Below the pieces are notes generated by a model. It was not told the DNA's origin, searched no databases, and saw only the letters and a program-made list of their open reading frames with translations. A stretch of 64,000 nt of DNA from an uncultured Dermabacteraceae bacterium (lineage in GTDB: Bacteria; Actinomycetota; Actinomycetes; Actinomycetales; Dermabacteraceae), in assembly GCA_946223075.1 (NCBI GenBank), contig CAMILZ010000010.1, forward strand, positions 1 through 64,000. Direction: 5' to 3'. Shown in pieces: positions 6,581 through 15,363 of this stretch (position 1 is its first letter; every line of letters begins with the position of its first letter). A program made the translations under genes and the position numbers.

Positions 6581-8299
6581 TTAGCCGCGCGAGCGGGCGT
6601 TGACCTCGAGACGATCGAGCATGTCCTCCGCCGAGCGCAGCGCATGGTGGGAATACGCGCCCACCGAACGCTCCTCCTCGAGCGCGAGCCGGAGCGCATC
6701 GAGGTACCGCGTGAAGAGAGCCCAGTAAATATCGCGCGTATCGCGCTCGAGGCGCAGCGCCTCCGTATTCGTGCGATTGTTCAGCACCGCCATGCGGCGC
6801 TCGAGCTTCGTGATGACGTGAGGGGGAACGGGCTCGCCGTCGATCGTTTGCTCGGCAAGGGGCCCGAGTTCTCGGTTCACGGTCTCGAGCATGCTCCGCA
6901 CGAGCATCTTCTCCTCGTTCCTGCGCTCATCAACGCCGGGGGCCGCGAGGCCAGTGGAACGGATCACGAACGGGAGCGTGCCGCCGAAGAGCAAGAGCGA
7001 GGCTACGGCAACAAGGAAGGCCACGAGGATCACGGTGCCGCGATGCTCAACGAGCTGACCGCCGGCAACGTACGGAAGCGTTTGAATCGCGGCGAGAGTC
7101 ACGACGCCCCTCATGCCGGCCCACGCGAGCACAACCCCGCCCTTCGGGGAGATCTGTTCAGTGAGCGCGTAATCGATATCGGCGCGCGTGCGGTTGAGCC
7201 AACGAGAACTCTCCAACTCCCAGTTCTCTCCGAAGCGTGCACGAGCACGCTCCTCGCCCTTTTCAGGGAGCCCATCCTTGAGGTAACGGCCGAGGGTTCG
7301 CGCGCGGGCCTCACGATGGTTCGACATCCACACCACGACCGCCACACCAATGGCACGCAGAACAATAAGCACAACGAGGACCACGAGGGCCATGAGCCAC
7401 ACGCGCCCCATGCCGCCACTCGAGCGAGAATCGCTCACGAGCAGCGTGATTTGCATGCCCATGAGGAGGAACACCGCGTGCTCGAGCACGTAGCTCACGG
7501 TCGCCCACGTTGACCTCACCATTGTCCGTTCCTCAGCATTGAGCGAACGCGGCGCAAGGTGCGTCATGACAACCGAACTGACAACGACCGCAATCACGCC
7601 CGAGGCATGCACTTGCTCCGCGGGGATGTACGACGCCCACGGGCTTGCGATCGTCGCGACCGTCACGAGGATGGGATCGTCAAGGCGGCCACGCGCCCAG
7701 TTGATGATCCTGCCAACCACGTACCCGATCGCGAGACCACCGACAACGGCCCACAGGAAGCCGAGACTCGCCTCAACCAAAGAGAAGCCGGCGGCGAGCG
7801 CCGCGACGGCCATGCGCATCGTCACGAGTGCGGCGGCGTCGTTAAAGAGACTCTCGCCCTCGAGCAGGGTCATGATGCGATCGGGCAAGCCGAGCCTTCG
7901 GCCGATGCTCGTCGCGGCAACCGCATCAATAGGAGACACCGCGGCGCCGAGAGCGATCGCGAGCGGAAGCGAGATCTCGCTGAAGAGCGCGTTCACGACG
8001 AGGCCCACAACGACCGCGGGCACAATCACCATGATGATGCTGAGCCACGCGATCGGTTTCAAATTGCGCCGAAGCTCGATCGCGGGAACATTGCGACCCG
8101 AGGCGAAGAGGATCGGCGGAAGTATGCCGAGAAGAACGACCTCGTTGGAAAGCTCGACATCCGGAACCCACGGGATGAAGCTCGCGGCAATACCGAGCAC
8201 GAGCAAAAGCAGCGGCGCCGCGATCCCCGTTCGACGAGAAAAGAGCGCCGAAGCGACGAGGACGGTGAGACCTACCAGGGCCAGAACGATGAGTTCCAT
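6581..8299 (-). CDS. Na+/H+ antiporter, CPA1 family
   Basis: The 572-residue protein has 12 or so membrane segments in the first 430 residues and a cytoplasmic helical tail of about 120. The CPA1 core is visible: ALGAAVSPIDAVAA in helix 4-5 and EGESLFNDAAALV, which carries the Asn-Asp ion-binding pair of NhaP/NhaG-type exchangers. It would exchange cytoplasmic Na+ (or K+) for protons in pH and salt homeostasis. The ATG at 8299 has AAAAGGAAG upstream. It converges with the response regulator across 34 bp. Confidence 0.9.
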   Translation of the reverse strand: MELIVLALVGLTVLVASALFSRRTGIAAPLLLLVLGIAASFIPWVPDVELSNEVVLLGILPPILFASGRNVPAIELRRNLKPIAWLSIIMVIVPAVVVGLVVNALFSEISLPLAIALGAAVSPIDAVAATSIGRRLGLPDRIMTLLEGESLFNDAAALVTMRMAVAALAAGFSLVEASLGFLWAVVGGLAIGYVVGRIINWARGRLDDPILVTVATIASPWASYIPAEQVHASGVIAVVVSSVVMTHLAPRSLNAEERTMVRSTWATVSYVLEHAVFLLMGMQITLLVSDSRSSGGMGRVWLMALVVLVVLIVLRAIGVAVVVWMSNHREARARTLGRYLKDGLPEKGEERARARFGENWELESSRWLNRTRADIDYALTEQISPKGGVVLAWAGMRGVVTLAAIQTLPYVAGGQLVEHRGTVILVAFLVAVASLLLFGGTLPFVIRSTGLAAPGVDERRNEEKMLVRSMLETVNRELGPLAEQTIDGEPVPPHVITKLERRMAVLNNRTNTEALRLERDTRDIYWALFTRYLDALRLALEEERSVGAYSHHALRSAEDMLDRLEVNARSRG

Positions 8300-8337
8300 A
8301 ACTTCCTTTTAGTCCCGGGCCCCGCCCCCTCACATCC

Positions 8338-9090
8338 TCAGTTCGACTGCACCTGCGCGAGGAAGTCCTTCGCGCCTCCCACGAGCTCGACGTGCCCCGT
8401 GGGAAGATCCGCAATGGCGAGTTTCGCGATTTCCTCGGCGAACTCGCGAACAGAGTAGAGCTTGCCGGCGGCCTCGCGGCGCGCCTCGAGTGCGCCAGGC
8501 TCCACGCGGTTGAGGAGGGTCGCCGTCACGGTGCCCTCAATCATGTCGCCGGAGACGACAACGAAGCTCACGCCCTTTTCGCTCATCTCGGGGATGCGCG
8601 AAGTGAGCTCGTCTTCACCCGCGCGCTTCGACTTTGCGACGGCATCGTACGCGTCCATAGTCTCAACGTCATTGATGAAGTGCGCCTGGTGGCTCGTCAC
8701 GAAGATGACGCGCCCTCCCGGGGTCATGCGCTTGAGAGCGGCGGTGAGGGCGTTCGTCTGTGCATCGCGGTTGAGGCGAAGCGCGTAGTTCTCGCCGAGG
8801 TCCTTCTCCATGCCACCCGAGGCGTTAAGCACGAGCAGATCGAGCGAGCCGAACTCGTCGATCGCCGTCTGCATGAGGCGCTCGAGATCCTCCTCGTTCG
8901 TGAGGTCGGCGCCCACGGCGACGGCGCGGCCGCCGGCCTCTTCGATGTCCTTCACGACCTTGTTCGCTCGCGGCGCCTTCTGCCGGTAGTTCACGACGAC
9001 GTTGTAATCGCCCGCGGCGAGGATCTTGGCGGTATCGGCGCCCACGCCTCGCGACGAGCCCGTGATGACGGCGGTCTTGGTGGTGGTCAT
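8338..9090 (-). CDS. Short-chain dehydrogenase/reductase
   Basis: The 250-residue protein has the classical SDR fold: cofactor motif GSSRGVGADTA near residue 12, NASGGM in place of NNAG, and a substrate loop ending in the VTATLL segment. The catalytic Y is probably in YDAVAKSK (Y-x3-K), which fits the family. It resembles FabG-like 3-oxoacyl reductases, but many relatives have unrelated substrates. Ribosome site GGAAGG precedes the ATG. It is 38 bp upstream of the antiporter on the same strand and could be co-transcribed. Confidence 0.85.
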   Translation of the reverse strand: MTTTKTAVITGSSRGVGADTAKILAAGDYNVVVNYRQKAPRANKVVKDIEEAGGRAVAVGADLTNEEDLERLMQTAIDEFGSLDLLVLNASGGMEKDLGENYALRLNRDAQTNALTAALKRMTPGGRVIFVTSHQAHFINDVETMDAYDAVAKSKRAGEDELTSRIPEMSEKGVSFVVVSGDMIEGTVTATLLNRVEPGALEARREAAGKLYSVREFAEEIAKLAIADLPTGHVELVGGAKDFLAQVQSN

Positions 9091-9123
9091 GAATGAATCC
9101 TTCCGTGAGGAGGCGAGATGGGG

Positions 9124-9447
9124 TCAGAGATAAAGGCCGGCGACGTCGCCTTCGTGCGCGTCTTCGTACACGGCGTGCACGTCGCGTTCGCGAAGAAGCA
9201 CGTACACCTTCGCGTCGAGTTCAACCTCGGCACGGTCGGCGGGATCGAAAAGCACGCGATCGCCCACGCGCACCTGGCGCACGTTACTTCCGGCGGCCAC
9301 GACGTTCGCCCACGAGAGGCGGGTCGAGACGTTCACGGTCGCCGGAATGAGAATGCCGGACTTGCTGCGGCGCTCCCCCTCGGGGTCGGGCTCCACGAGC
9401 AGACGGTCGTGGAGCATCCGCAAGGGAAGCGCGGGAGTGGCGCTCAC
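9124..9447 (-). CDS. GroES-like co-chaperone (Cpn10 family)
   Basis: The 107-residue protein follows the Cpn10 pattern: PLRMLHDRLLVEPD at the N-terminus, a mobile-loop-like SKSGILIPATV, and GDRVLFDPADRAEVE near the middle, with a divergent C-terminus. Real GroES has its mobile loop ending in IVLP and sits beside groEL; here there is no groEL and the neighbour is a DUF3618 membrane protein. It is therefore a paralogue-type GroES-like protein rather than the housekeeping one. It starts at GTG overlapping the DUF3618 stop by four bases, so it is translationally coupled. Confidence 0.8.
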   Translation of the reverse strand: MSATPALPLRMLHDRLLVEPDPEGERRSKSGILIPATVNVSTRLSWANVVAAGSNVRQVRVGDRVLFDPADRAEVELDAKVYVLLRERDVHAVYEDAHEGDVAGLYL

Positions 9448-9758
9448 TTCTGGCGGTAGTCGCGGTCGAAGTAGTCGCCGTCCTTCGGCGTGCGGGTCAC
9501 AAGCACGATGGCTCCGGCCGCGATCGCGAGAAGGCCGAGAGCGCCACCGACGAGGCCCGCAACCGGAGCGGGCTTCACGGCGCCGCTATCGGCGACGAAA
9601 AAAGACTTCGCGGTATCCGTTGCTTCGTTCTTCCAGCGCTGGAGGGCGTTGACGGGGTTGACGCGGTCGAGTAGTTCGTCGATGTCAGCGGCGAGGTTGT
9701 CCTGGCGGCGCAGGGCCTCCCCCTTCATGTCCTCGAGGCTTTCCTTCTTCTTTCCCAC
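9444..9758 (-). CDS. DUF3618 family membrane-anchored protein
   Basis: This 104-residue protein has an N-terminal basic, helical stretch (RRQDNLAADIDELLDRVNP), typical of the actinobacterial DUF3618 domain, and one C-terminal membrane segment (about residues 70-90, GLVGGALGLLAIAAGAIVLV). Start GTG at 9758 has a strong GGGAGGAA site. It is the first gene of a pair with the GroES-like protein. Function of the family is not established. Confidence 0.85.
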   Translation of the reverse strand: MGKKKESLEDMKGEALRRQDNLAADIDELLDRVNPVNALQRWKNEATDTAKSFFVADSGAVKPAPVAGLVGGALGLLAIAAGAIVLVTRTPKDGDYFDRDYRQK

Positions 9759-9824
9759 GAGTTCCTCCCGGGATGTGTCGTCGCATGGTCGTACCGCTTG
9801 AGTCTACCGGTCCCCGGCTGGACT

Positions 9825-9853
9825 TTCACCGCGACGTTTCGGGCAGGTAGGCT
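9825..9853 (+). promoter_or_regulatory. Candidate promoter for tRNA-Leu
   Basis: TTCACC (9825-9830) and TAGGCT (9848-9853) are 17 bp apart and end 10 nt before the tRNA 5' end. TAGGCT is also the -10-like box before pncB, the zincin-like gene and DUF6912 in this window. Confidence 0.5.
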
Positions 9854-9863
9854 TAAGAAGTAT

Positions 9864-9945
<82 letters not shown>

Positions 9946-9989
9946 CTCGCTCTTATCTCGACAGCGCGCTGAGCGTTGAGGAGGAATCG

Positions 9990-10718
9990 ATGACCCTGAT
10001 CGGCCTCGTGCGGCACGGCCAAACCGACTGGAACCTCAACCATATTTTCCAAGGGGCGAGCGATGTGCCCCTCAACGCGACCGGCATCGAGCAGGCCCAC
10101 CACGCTCTCGATTCCACGCCAGCATTTCCGTGGGATTTTGTGATGAGCTCCCCGCTCATCCGCGCGCGCCAGACCGCCGAGATCATCGCCGCCGATCACG
10201 GCCTTCCCTTCGCCGGCGTTCACGAAGGCTTTCGCGAAGTGGATTTCGGGTGGGCCGAGGGCAAACCGGTCGCGGAAGCGTACGAGGCCTACCCGAAGCG
10301 TGACTTCCCGGATCGTGAAAGCATCGATGCGGTTTTGGGGCGCGCGTGCGCCGCACTTCGCGACGTCGCGGCCGAGCACCCCGACGGGCGCATCCTCGTC
10401 GTCGCCCACGGCACTCTGATCCGCTATCTCGTGAGCGCCGTCGCCCAGCGTGATTTCACCTCGCTTCCCAACACCTCGCTTACGCTGCTCGAGGTTTCCC
10501 CAACCCTGTGGCGCGTGCCCATGATCGCCGGGTTCTCGCTGCGCGACCCCTTCGAATGGCGCCACAGCGAGGACGCAGTCCCCACGATCGACCCCGCATG
10601 GGACGCCCCGCACGGCATCGATCCGTCGACCCTCCCCCTCGCTGAACAGTCCGCACTCGAGGCCTATCTTTCCGCGACCGACACCGCAACCACCCACAGT
10701 CACGAGGAGTCACGATGA
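9990..10718 (+). CDS. Histidine phosphatase family protein (phosphoglycerate mutase-like)
   Basis: The 242-residue protein carries the phosphatase signature LVRHGQTDWN near residue 6 with the nucleophilic His, RARQTAE downstream, the acidic FREVDFGWAEGK segment, and the second catalytic His in VVAHGTLIRY. It starts at ATG 9990 with GAGGAG seven bases upstream, just after the tRNA-Leu. Relatives include cofactor-dependent mutases and broad-specificity phosphatases; the class cannot be assigned further. Its stop overlaps the next start by four bases. Confidence 0.88.
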   Translation: MTLIGLVRHGQTDWNLNHIFQGASDVPLNATGIEQAHHALDSTPAFPWDFVMSSPLIRARQTAEIIAADHGLPFAGVHEGFREVDFGWAEGKPVAEAYEAYPKRDFPDRESIDAVLGRACAALRDVAAEHPDGRILVVAHGTLIRYLVSAVAQRDFTSLPNTSLTLLEVSPTLWRVPMIAGFSLRDPFEWRHSEDAVPTIDPAWDAPHGIDPSTLPLAEQSALEAYLSATDTATTHSHEESR

Positions 10719-11251
10719 CGCGAACCGCAGTGGGAACCGAATCCAATTGGTTTGACGACGACGAGATCCGCGATCTTCGCCGCAAACTCCCAATCCTCTA
10801 CGTCGACATCGTTCCCGTGCGGCTCGACTCCTACGGAGCCATCAAAGAAATCGGCCTGCTCCTGAGGGCCGACGGTTCCGGGCGCATCATCCGCTCCCTT
10901 GTTTCGGGTCGCGTACTCGTGCACGAGAGCCTGCGCGAGGCGATCATCCGCCACGTCGAAAAGGACCTCGGCGCGGTTGCCCTCCCGAAGGTCCCCACCT
11001 CGATGGTGCCCTTCACCGTTGCCGAATACTTCCCCACGCCCGGCCAGTCGCCATTCGTTGACCCCCGGCAGCACGCGGTCTCGCTCGCTTACATCGTTCC
11101 CGTCGAAGGCGATTGCGCTCCGCAAGAAGACGCGCTCGACCTCGGGTGGTTCGAGGCTTCGACGATCCTGGACTCGGCCGTGATGGGTGAGCTCGAGCAC
11201 TCACACGCGATCCTCGTGCGGCGCGCTCTCGCCGCGGGTGGCATCAGCTAG
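10715..11251 (+). CDS. DUF4916 / Nudix-fold family protein
   Basis: The 178-residue protein starts at ATG 10715 overlapping the phosphatase stop. It has the actinobacterial DUF4916 pattern (NWFDDDEI, LPILYVDIVPVR). The region GRVLVHESLREAII..HVEKDLG resembles the Nudix box Gx5Ex7REUxEExGU, but the RE is RH and the following acidic pair is changed, so pyrophosphohydrolase activity is doubtful. Members are commonly annotated as Nudix hydrolase family proteins. Confidence 0.8.
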   Translation: MTRTAVGTESNWFDDDEIRDLRRKLPILYVDIVPVRLDSYGAIKEIGLLLRADGSGRIIRSLVSGRVLVHESLREAIIRHVEKDLGAVALPKVPTSMVPFTVAEYFPTPGQSPFVDPRQHAVSLAYIVPVEGDCAPQEDALDLGWFEASTILDSAVMGELEHSHAILVRRALAAGGIS

Positions 11252-11270
11252 CCACGCACAGCTCGCGCGA

Positions 11271-11900
11271 CTAGATCAAGCTCGAAAGGTGTGCCGCGAG
11301 GGCACGAAACGCCTTGCCGCGGTGGCTAATCGCGTTCTTTTCCTCGGGCGCGAGTTCTGCCGACGTCCGCTCATATCCCTCGGGAACAAACAGCGGGTCG
11401 TAACCGAAACCGCCTTCGCCTCGAGGCTCCTTGAGGAGGGCCCCGCGCATCTCGCCGAGTTCCACAACCTCCCGGGCTCTTTCACCGTCGGATCCCGGAA
11501 TGACCGCCGCTGCCGCACACACAAATCGTGCGCCGCGGTGCACAGGTGCGATATCGGCGAGCTGAGCCAAAAGAAGCGCGTTATTCGCCGCGTCGTCGCC
11601 GTGGCGGCCCGACCAGCGCGCGCTGAAAATGCCGGGACTCCCGCCGAGGATGTCGACGGCGAGGCCCGAGTCGTCGGCGATCGCGATGAGGCCGCTTTCC
11701 TTCGCGGCGGCGCGGGCTTTGATCAGGGCGTTTTCCTCGAAGCTCGCGCCGTCCTCGACGGGGTCGGTGAGCCCCAGGTCGGCGCTCGACACGACCTGCG
11801 CGGGATCGAATCCCTCGATCGCCCCCGCGAGAACCTCGCGCAGTTCCTTGAGCTTCTTCTGGTTGTGGCTCGCGAGCACAACCTTCGCACCCACGCTCAC
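11271..11900 (-). CDS. rdgB: XTP/dITP diphosphatase (non-canonical purine NTP pyrophosphatase)
   Basis: The 209-residue protein has the Ham1/RdgB hallmarks: [12 protein letters not shown] at the start, [29 protein letters not shown] and GYDPLF later. It hydrolyses ITP, XTP and dITP to monophosphates so that deaminated purines do not enter DNA or RNA. GTG start overlaps the rph stop by four bases; rph-rdgB adjacency is standard. It converges with the DUF4916 gene. Confidence 0.95.
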   Translation of the reverse strand: MSVGAKVVLASHNQKKLKELREVLAGAIEGFDPAQVVSSADLGLTDPVEDGASFEENALIKARAAAKESGLIAIADDSGLAVDILGGSPGIFSARWSGRHGDDAANNALLLAQLADIAPVHRGARFVCAAAAVIPGSDGERAREVVELGEMRGALLKEPRGEGGFGYDPLFVPEGYERTSAELAPEEKNAISHRGKAFRALAAHLSSLI

Positions 11901-12640
11901 TTACGTTCCTCAAATGCCGCAAGCTGCATCTGGATGAGCTCCTCGCAGCCCTTCGAGGCGAGGCCGAGGAGCTGGTTGAGCTCGTCGTAGCTGAACGGCG
12001 CGCCCTCGGCGGTGCCCTGGACCTCGACAAACTCGCCCGAGCCTGTCATCACGACGTTCATGTCGGTCTCGGCTTTGACGTCCTCGCGATACTCGAGGTC
12101 GAGCATCGGCGTGCCGTCGATGATGCCGACGCTCACGGCCGAAACGGAGTCGCGAATGACGTCGGCGAGGACGGGGATCGACGCGTGGCGCTTGCCCCAC
12201 GTGATCGCGTCGACGAGGGCAACGTACGCGCCCGTGATCGCGGCGGTGCGCGTGCCGCCGTCGGCCTGGAGCACATCGCAATCGAGCTGGATCGTGTTTT
12301 CGCCGAGAGCTTTCATATCGACGACGCTGCGCAGCGAGCGGCCGATGAGGCGCGAGATTTCATGAGTGCGCCCGCCGATCTTGCCCTTCACGCTTTCGCG
12401 ATCCGAGCGGGTGCCGGTCGCGCGCGGCAGCATAGCGTACTCGGCGGTCACCCAACCGGTGCCACTGCCCTTCTTCCAGCGCGGAACCCCCTCGGTGAAG
12501 CTCGCCGCGCACAAAACGCGCGTGCGGCCGAATTCAATGAGGCAGCTGCCTTCGGCGTGGTCGAGCCAGCCTCGCGTGATCTTGACGTCGCGGAGCTGAT
12601 CGACGGTGCGGCCGTCCACTCGGGTGATCTGCTCGGTCAT
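11897..12640 (-). CDS. rph: Ribonuclease PH
   Basis: The 247-residue protein has the PH-domain fold with RVDGR at the start, [15 protein letters not shown] (phosphate-binding arginines), [23 protein letters not shown] and MDLEYxED-like [19 protein letters not shown] near the end. It trims tRNA 3' ends phosphorolytically. The ATG has GAGGAG upstream and the gene is coupled to rdgB. Confidence 0.97.
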   Translation of the reverse strand: MTEQITRVDGRTVDQLRDVKITRGWLDHAEGSCLIEFGRTRVLCAASFTEGVPRWKKGSGTGWVTAEYAMLPRATGTRSDRESVKGKIGGRTHEISRLIGRSLRSVVDMKALGENTIQLDCDVLQADGGTRTAAITGAYVALVDAITWGKRHASIPVLADVIRDSVSAVSVGIIDGTPMLDLEYREDVKAETDMNVVMTGSGEFVEVQGTAEGAPFSYDELNQLLGLASKGCEELIQMQLAAFEERK

Positions 12641-12670
12641 GGCTATCTCCTCGGTGATCGCTAGGTTCGG

Positions 12671-13453
12671 TTAAAGCGTGTAGGTGTGAAGTGCCTCGGC
12701 GAGCTCGAGGGGCCCGTCGAATTCGGCGCGCGCCTCCTCGAGCGGGACCTCGCGGTCGGTCCACGGCGGAATGTGCGTGAGAAGGAGCTTTTCCGCACCG
12801 GCCTCGCGCGCGAGGATCCCCGCGCGTTTCCCTGTGAGGTGGATGCCCTGGAAGTGGTCGTCGCGCCCCTCCACGTAACCGGCCTCGCACAGGAGAAGAT
12901 CGGCGCCGTGCGCGACGGTCGAGGCACCCTCGCATGTATCCGTGTCACCCGTATAGGCGAGCACCGTGTCACCCACGGCAATGCGGAAGCCAAACGCCGG
13001 CACGGGATGCTCAACGGCAACGGCGGTGATGATCGCGCGGCCTGCCTCGATGCTGTCGCCCTCGGCAAGCGGGATGAATTCGTAGGGCGCGCGGCTCGCC
13101 CCCGGTGGGATCGGGTCGGGGTTGCCTGTTGCGGCGCTCAAGCGTTCATCGATGCCTTCGGGCGCGAAGACGCGCACGGTCGGGCAGTTCACGAGGGGGT
13201 GATAGGCGAGGTACACCTCGAGCCCCGCGAGGTCGAGGAAGTGATCCGCGTGCAGGTGCGAGACGAGGATGATGTCGATGTGGGAGGGGTCGATGACCTT
13301 GTGGAGATTCGAGAGGGCACCGTTGCCGCAGTCGATGAGGATGCGAAAGGGTTGACCGTGCTTGCCCGGGACGGTCACGAGGTAGCACGAGGCGGGTTCG
13401 CCCGGCCCTTCGTAGCTGCCGGAGCAGCCCACCACGGTCAGTTCGATGCTCAT
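12671..13453 (-). CDS. MBL-fold metallo-hydrolase (cAMP phosphodiesterase/RNase Z-like)
   Basis: The 260-residue protein has the metallo-beta-lactamase zinc motif [10 protein letters not shown] (HxHxDH), a later AYTGDTD metal ligand, GIHLTG and a C-terminal LLTHIPPW His. Its N-terminus ([23 protein letters not shown]) matches the family found in the murI-rph-rdgB cluster of actinobacteria, often called cyclic-nucleotide-degrading or RNase Z-like. Physiological substrate is unproven. It overlaps murI by four bases. Confidence 0.88.
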   Translation of the reverse strand: MSIELTVVGCSGSYEGPGEPASCYLVTVPGKHGQPFRILIDCGNGALSNLHKVIDPSHIDIILVSHLHADHFLDLAGLEVYLAYHPLVNCPTVRVFAPEGIDERLSAATGNPDPIPPGASRAPYEFIPLAEGDSIEAGRAIITAVAVEHPVPAFGFRIAVGDTVLAYTGDTDTCEGASTVAHGADLLLCEAGYVEGRDDHFQGIHLTGKRAGILAREAGAEKLLLTHIPPWTDREVPLEEARAEFDGPLELAEALHTYTL

Positions 13454-14271
13454 GCATCCTCCTCGATCACGGGGATGGAAGTCGTGTGGGTAATCGCGGG
13501 ACCCAGGAATCGCTGCGAGAGCCGCTCGAAATTGCTCGCACGCCCCACGCGCGGCGCGGTCTCGGCGAACACGTGTCGCGGCGGCGTTGCCGCGGTGCGC
13601 ATGAGGTCGCGCTCCTGGAGGGTGCGGTACACGTCCATCGCCGTCTCTTCCGAAGACGACACGAGAGTGACATCGGGACCCATGACATAGCTGATGACGC
13701 CCGCGAGCATAGGGTAGTGGGTGCAGCCGAGCACGAGGGTATCGACACCCGCCCTCTTGAGCGGCGCGAGGTATTCCTCGGCGGCGGCGAGGACCTCGTC
13801 GCCAGAATCAGTGCCGTTTTCGAGAAACTCCACAAAGCGGGGGCACGCAGCGGCTTCGACGTGCACGTCAACCGCCGCGGAAAAGGCGTCCTGGTAGGCG
13901 CCCGACTTTACGGTTGCGCGCGTCCCGATCACGCCCACGCGCTTATTGTGCGTGACCGACACTGCGCGGCGCACGGCAGGCTTGATGACTTCGAGAACGG
14001 GAACGCTGTAGCGTTCGCGCGCATCGGCGAGAACCGCGGCGGTGGCCGTATTGCAGGCGATGACGAGCATCTTCACGTCGTGGGCCACGAGTTCGTCCAT
14101 GACCCCGAGGGCGTATTCCCGCACCGTCGCGAGCGGCTTGTCGCCATAGGGCGTGTGGGCGGTATCGCCGATGTAGAAAAGCTCTTCATTCGGCAACTGA
14201 TCGATGATCGCGCGCGCGACGGTGAGCCCGCCGATCCCGCTATCAAAAATCCCGATGGGTGAATCGTTCAC
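13450..14271 (-). CDS. murI: Glutamate racemase
   Basis: The 273-residue enzyme makes D-glutamate for peptidoglycan. Both catalytic cysteines are present: C73 in [11 protein letters not shown] and the second in [10 protein letters not shown]; the N-terminal [10 protein letters not shown] is the family signature. The start is GTG at 14271. There is no Shine-Dalgarno; TAGATT sits six bases before the GTG (14278-14283), consistent with a leaderless transcript. It heads the murI-MBL-rph-rdgB operon. Confidence 0.95.
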   Translation of the reverse strand: MNDSPIGIFDSGIGGLTVARAIIDQLPNEELFYIGDTAHTPYGDKPLATVREYALGVMDELVAHDVKMLVIACNTATAAVLADARERYSVPVLEVIKPAVRRAVSVTHNKRVGVIGTRATVKSGAYQDAFSAAVDVHVEAAACPRFVEFLENGTDSGDEVLAAAEEYLAPLKRAGVDTLVLGCTHYPMLAGVISYVMGPDVTLVSSSEETAMDVYRTLQERDLMRTAATPPRHVFAETAPRVGRASNFERLSQRFLGPAITHTTSIPVIEEDA

Positions 14272-14342
14272 GTGTTCAATCTATCGAGCCGCCTTCGCTT
14301 GCGAGTGCATCGGCACACCCGTGCAAGCGATCTCACAGGCCT

Positions 14343-14996
14343 CTACGAGCGGGAGTTCAGGGCCCCGATGAGGGTCGCTTGGAGCCACGACGTGAACTCG
14401 TAGAGAGTCGCGAGGAATTCCATGCCGGCGACTCCCGGCTCAGCCTCGACCTCCTCGAGATCGTTCGAACACAGAAGCTGGAGCGCCTCAAAATCGCCGT
14501 CATTTTCGATGCCCATGCGGTCGGCGAGCACGAGCCGGATGAGGTTGAGCGCTTTGAGCCACGCGAGCGCATCGGCACGTTCAATCACGATTTCGTCGTG
14601 TGGCCCTTCACCGCCGATATCGCCCGCGGCCTCAAGGCTCGCGCGCAGCGCGCTCAGGTTCGCGATGTGCGACTCGGCGAGGTTCGCTTGCGTGAGTCGG
14701 CGGTACTCCCCCGCCTCTTCGTCGTTCTCACTTGCCGGTGGGAAGAGCCGCTTCGTGGCACTGTCACGCGGCTCTTCCGTACGGGCACGCATGGTTTCCG
14801 CTTCGAGCCTCGCGAGCGGGTCTTCCGACATCGCCTCGCGGGGATCCCGATCATCAAGGCCCTGATCGCCAATCCCGAGGTCGACGCGGATGAGGTCGGT
14901 GATTTCCCCCGCGACCTGAGCGAGTACGGAGCGCTCTTCCGCCTCGAGCCTACACATGAGGCGACCGTCGGCACGCGCAATGAACGAGTGCGCCAC
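14343..14996 (-). CDS. DUF2017 family protein
   Basis: The 217-residue helical protein begins VAHSFIARADGRLMCRLEAEE, the usual start of DUF2017, and has an ERADALAWLKALNLIRLVLADRMGI block typical of the family. Start GTG at 14996 overlaps the clpS stop (TAGTG). The gene nearly always follows clpS in actinobacteria, which suggests a link to ClpS function, but its role is unknown. Confidence 0.85.
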   Translation of the reverse strand: MAHSFIARADGRLMCRLEAEERSVLAQVAGEITDLIRVDLGIGDQGLDDRDPREAMSEDPLARLEAETMRARTEEPRDSATKRLFPPASENDEEAGEYRRLTQANLAESHIANLSALRASLEAAGDIGGEGPHDEIVIERADALAWLKALNLIRLVLADRMGIENDGDFEALQLLCSNDLEEVEAEPGVAGMEFLATLYEFTSWLQATLIGALNSRS

Positions 14997-15313
14997 TATG
15001 CCTCCTCGAGCATGGCGAGGAGACCGAATTCGTGCATCGCCCCCACGTGGGCCTCCGCTTGCTCGCGGCCGTCGCACGACACAATCGCGCGGCCTTCGGT
15101 ATGGACCTGCATCATGAGCGCGTGGGCCTTCGAGCGCGCGTAACCAAAATGGGTGCGGAACACGAACGTCACGTACGTTTGCTCGTTGACGGCGTCGTTG
15201 AGCACCACGGTGTTCCACTTCCGGTCGGTTTCGGTTCCGACGCTTGCCAGGGGTTCTCTCTGGCCTTTTTCGCGCACGGTGTTGCCTCCCTCGCTCGAAC
15301 TCGCGGCACTCAT
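14996..15313 (-). CDS. clpS: ATP-dependent Clp protease adaptor ClpS
   Basis: The 105-residue adaptor delivers N-degron substrates to the Clp unfoldase. Core motifs are WNTVVLNDAVNEQTYVTFVF, FGYARSKAHALMMQVHTEG and the HVGAMHEFGL end. The N-terminal 35 residues are flexible. I chose ATG at 15313; a TTG at 15331 would add six residues. A TAGTCT box lies just upstream. It is divergent from pncB and coupled to DUF2017. Confidence 0.92.
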   Translation of the reverse strand: MSAASSSEGGNTVREKGQREPLASVGTETDRKWNTVVLNDAVNEQTYVTFVFRTHFGYARSKAHALMMQVHTEGRAIVSCDGREQAEAHVGAMHEFGLLAMLEEA

Positions 15314-15363
15314 TTCGGTATGAGACTTCAAGACTACCCGGCTTCCTCGTTTAGGCTTACCGT

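Noticed and set aside
12686..13690. Open frame of 334 residues on the plus strand
   Set aside because: Antisense to the MBL and murI genes whose motifs are unambiguous.
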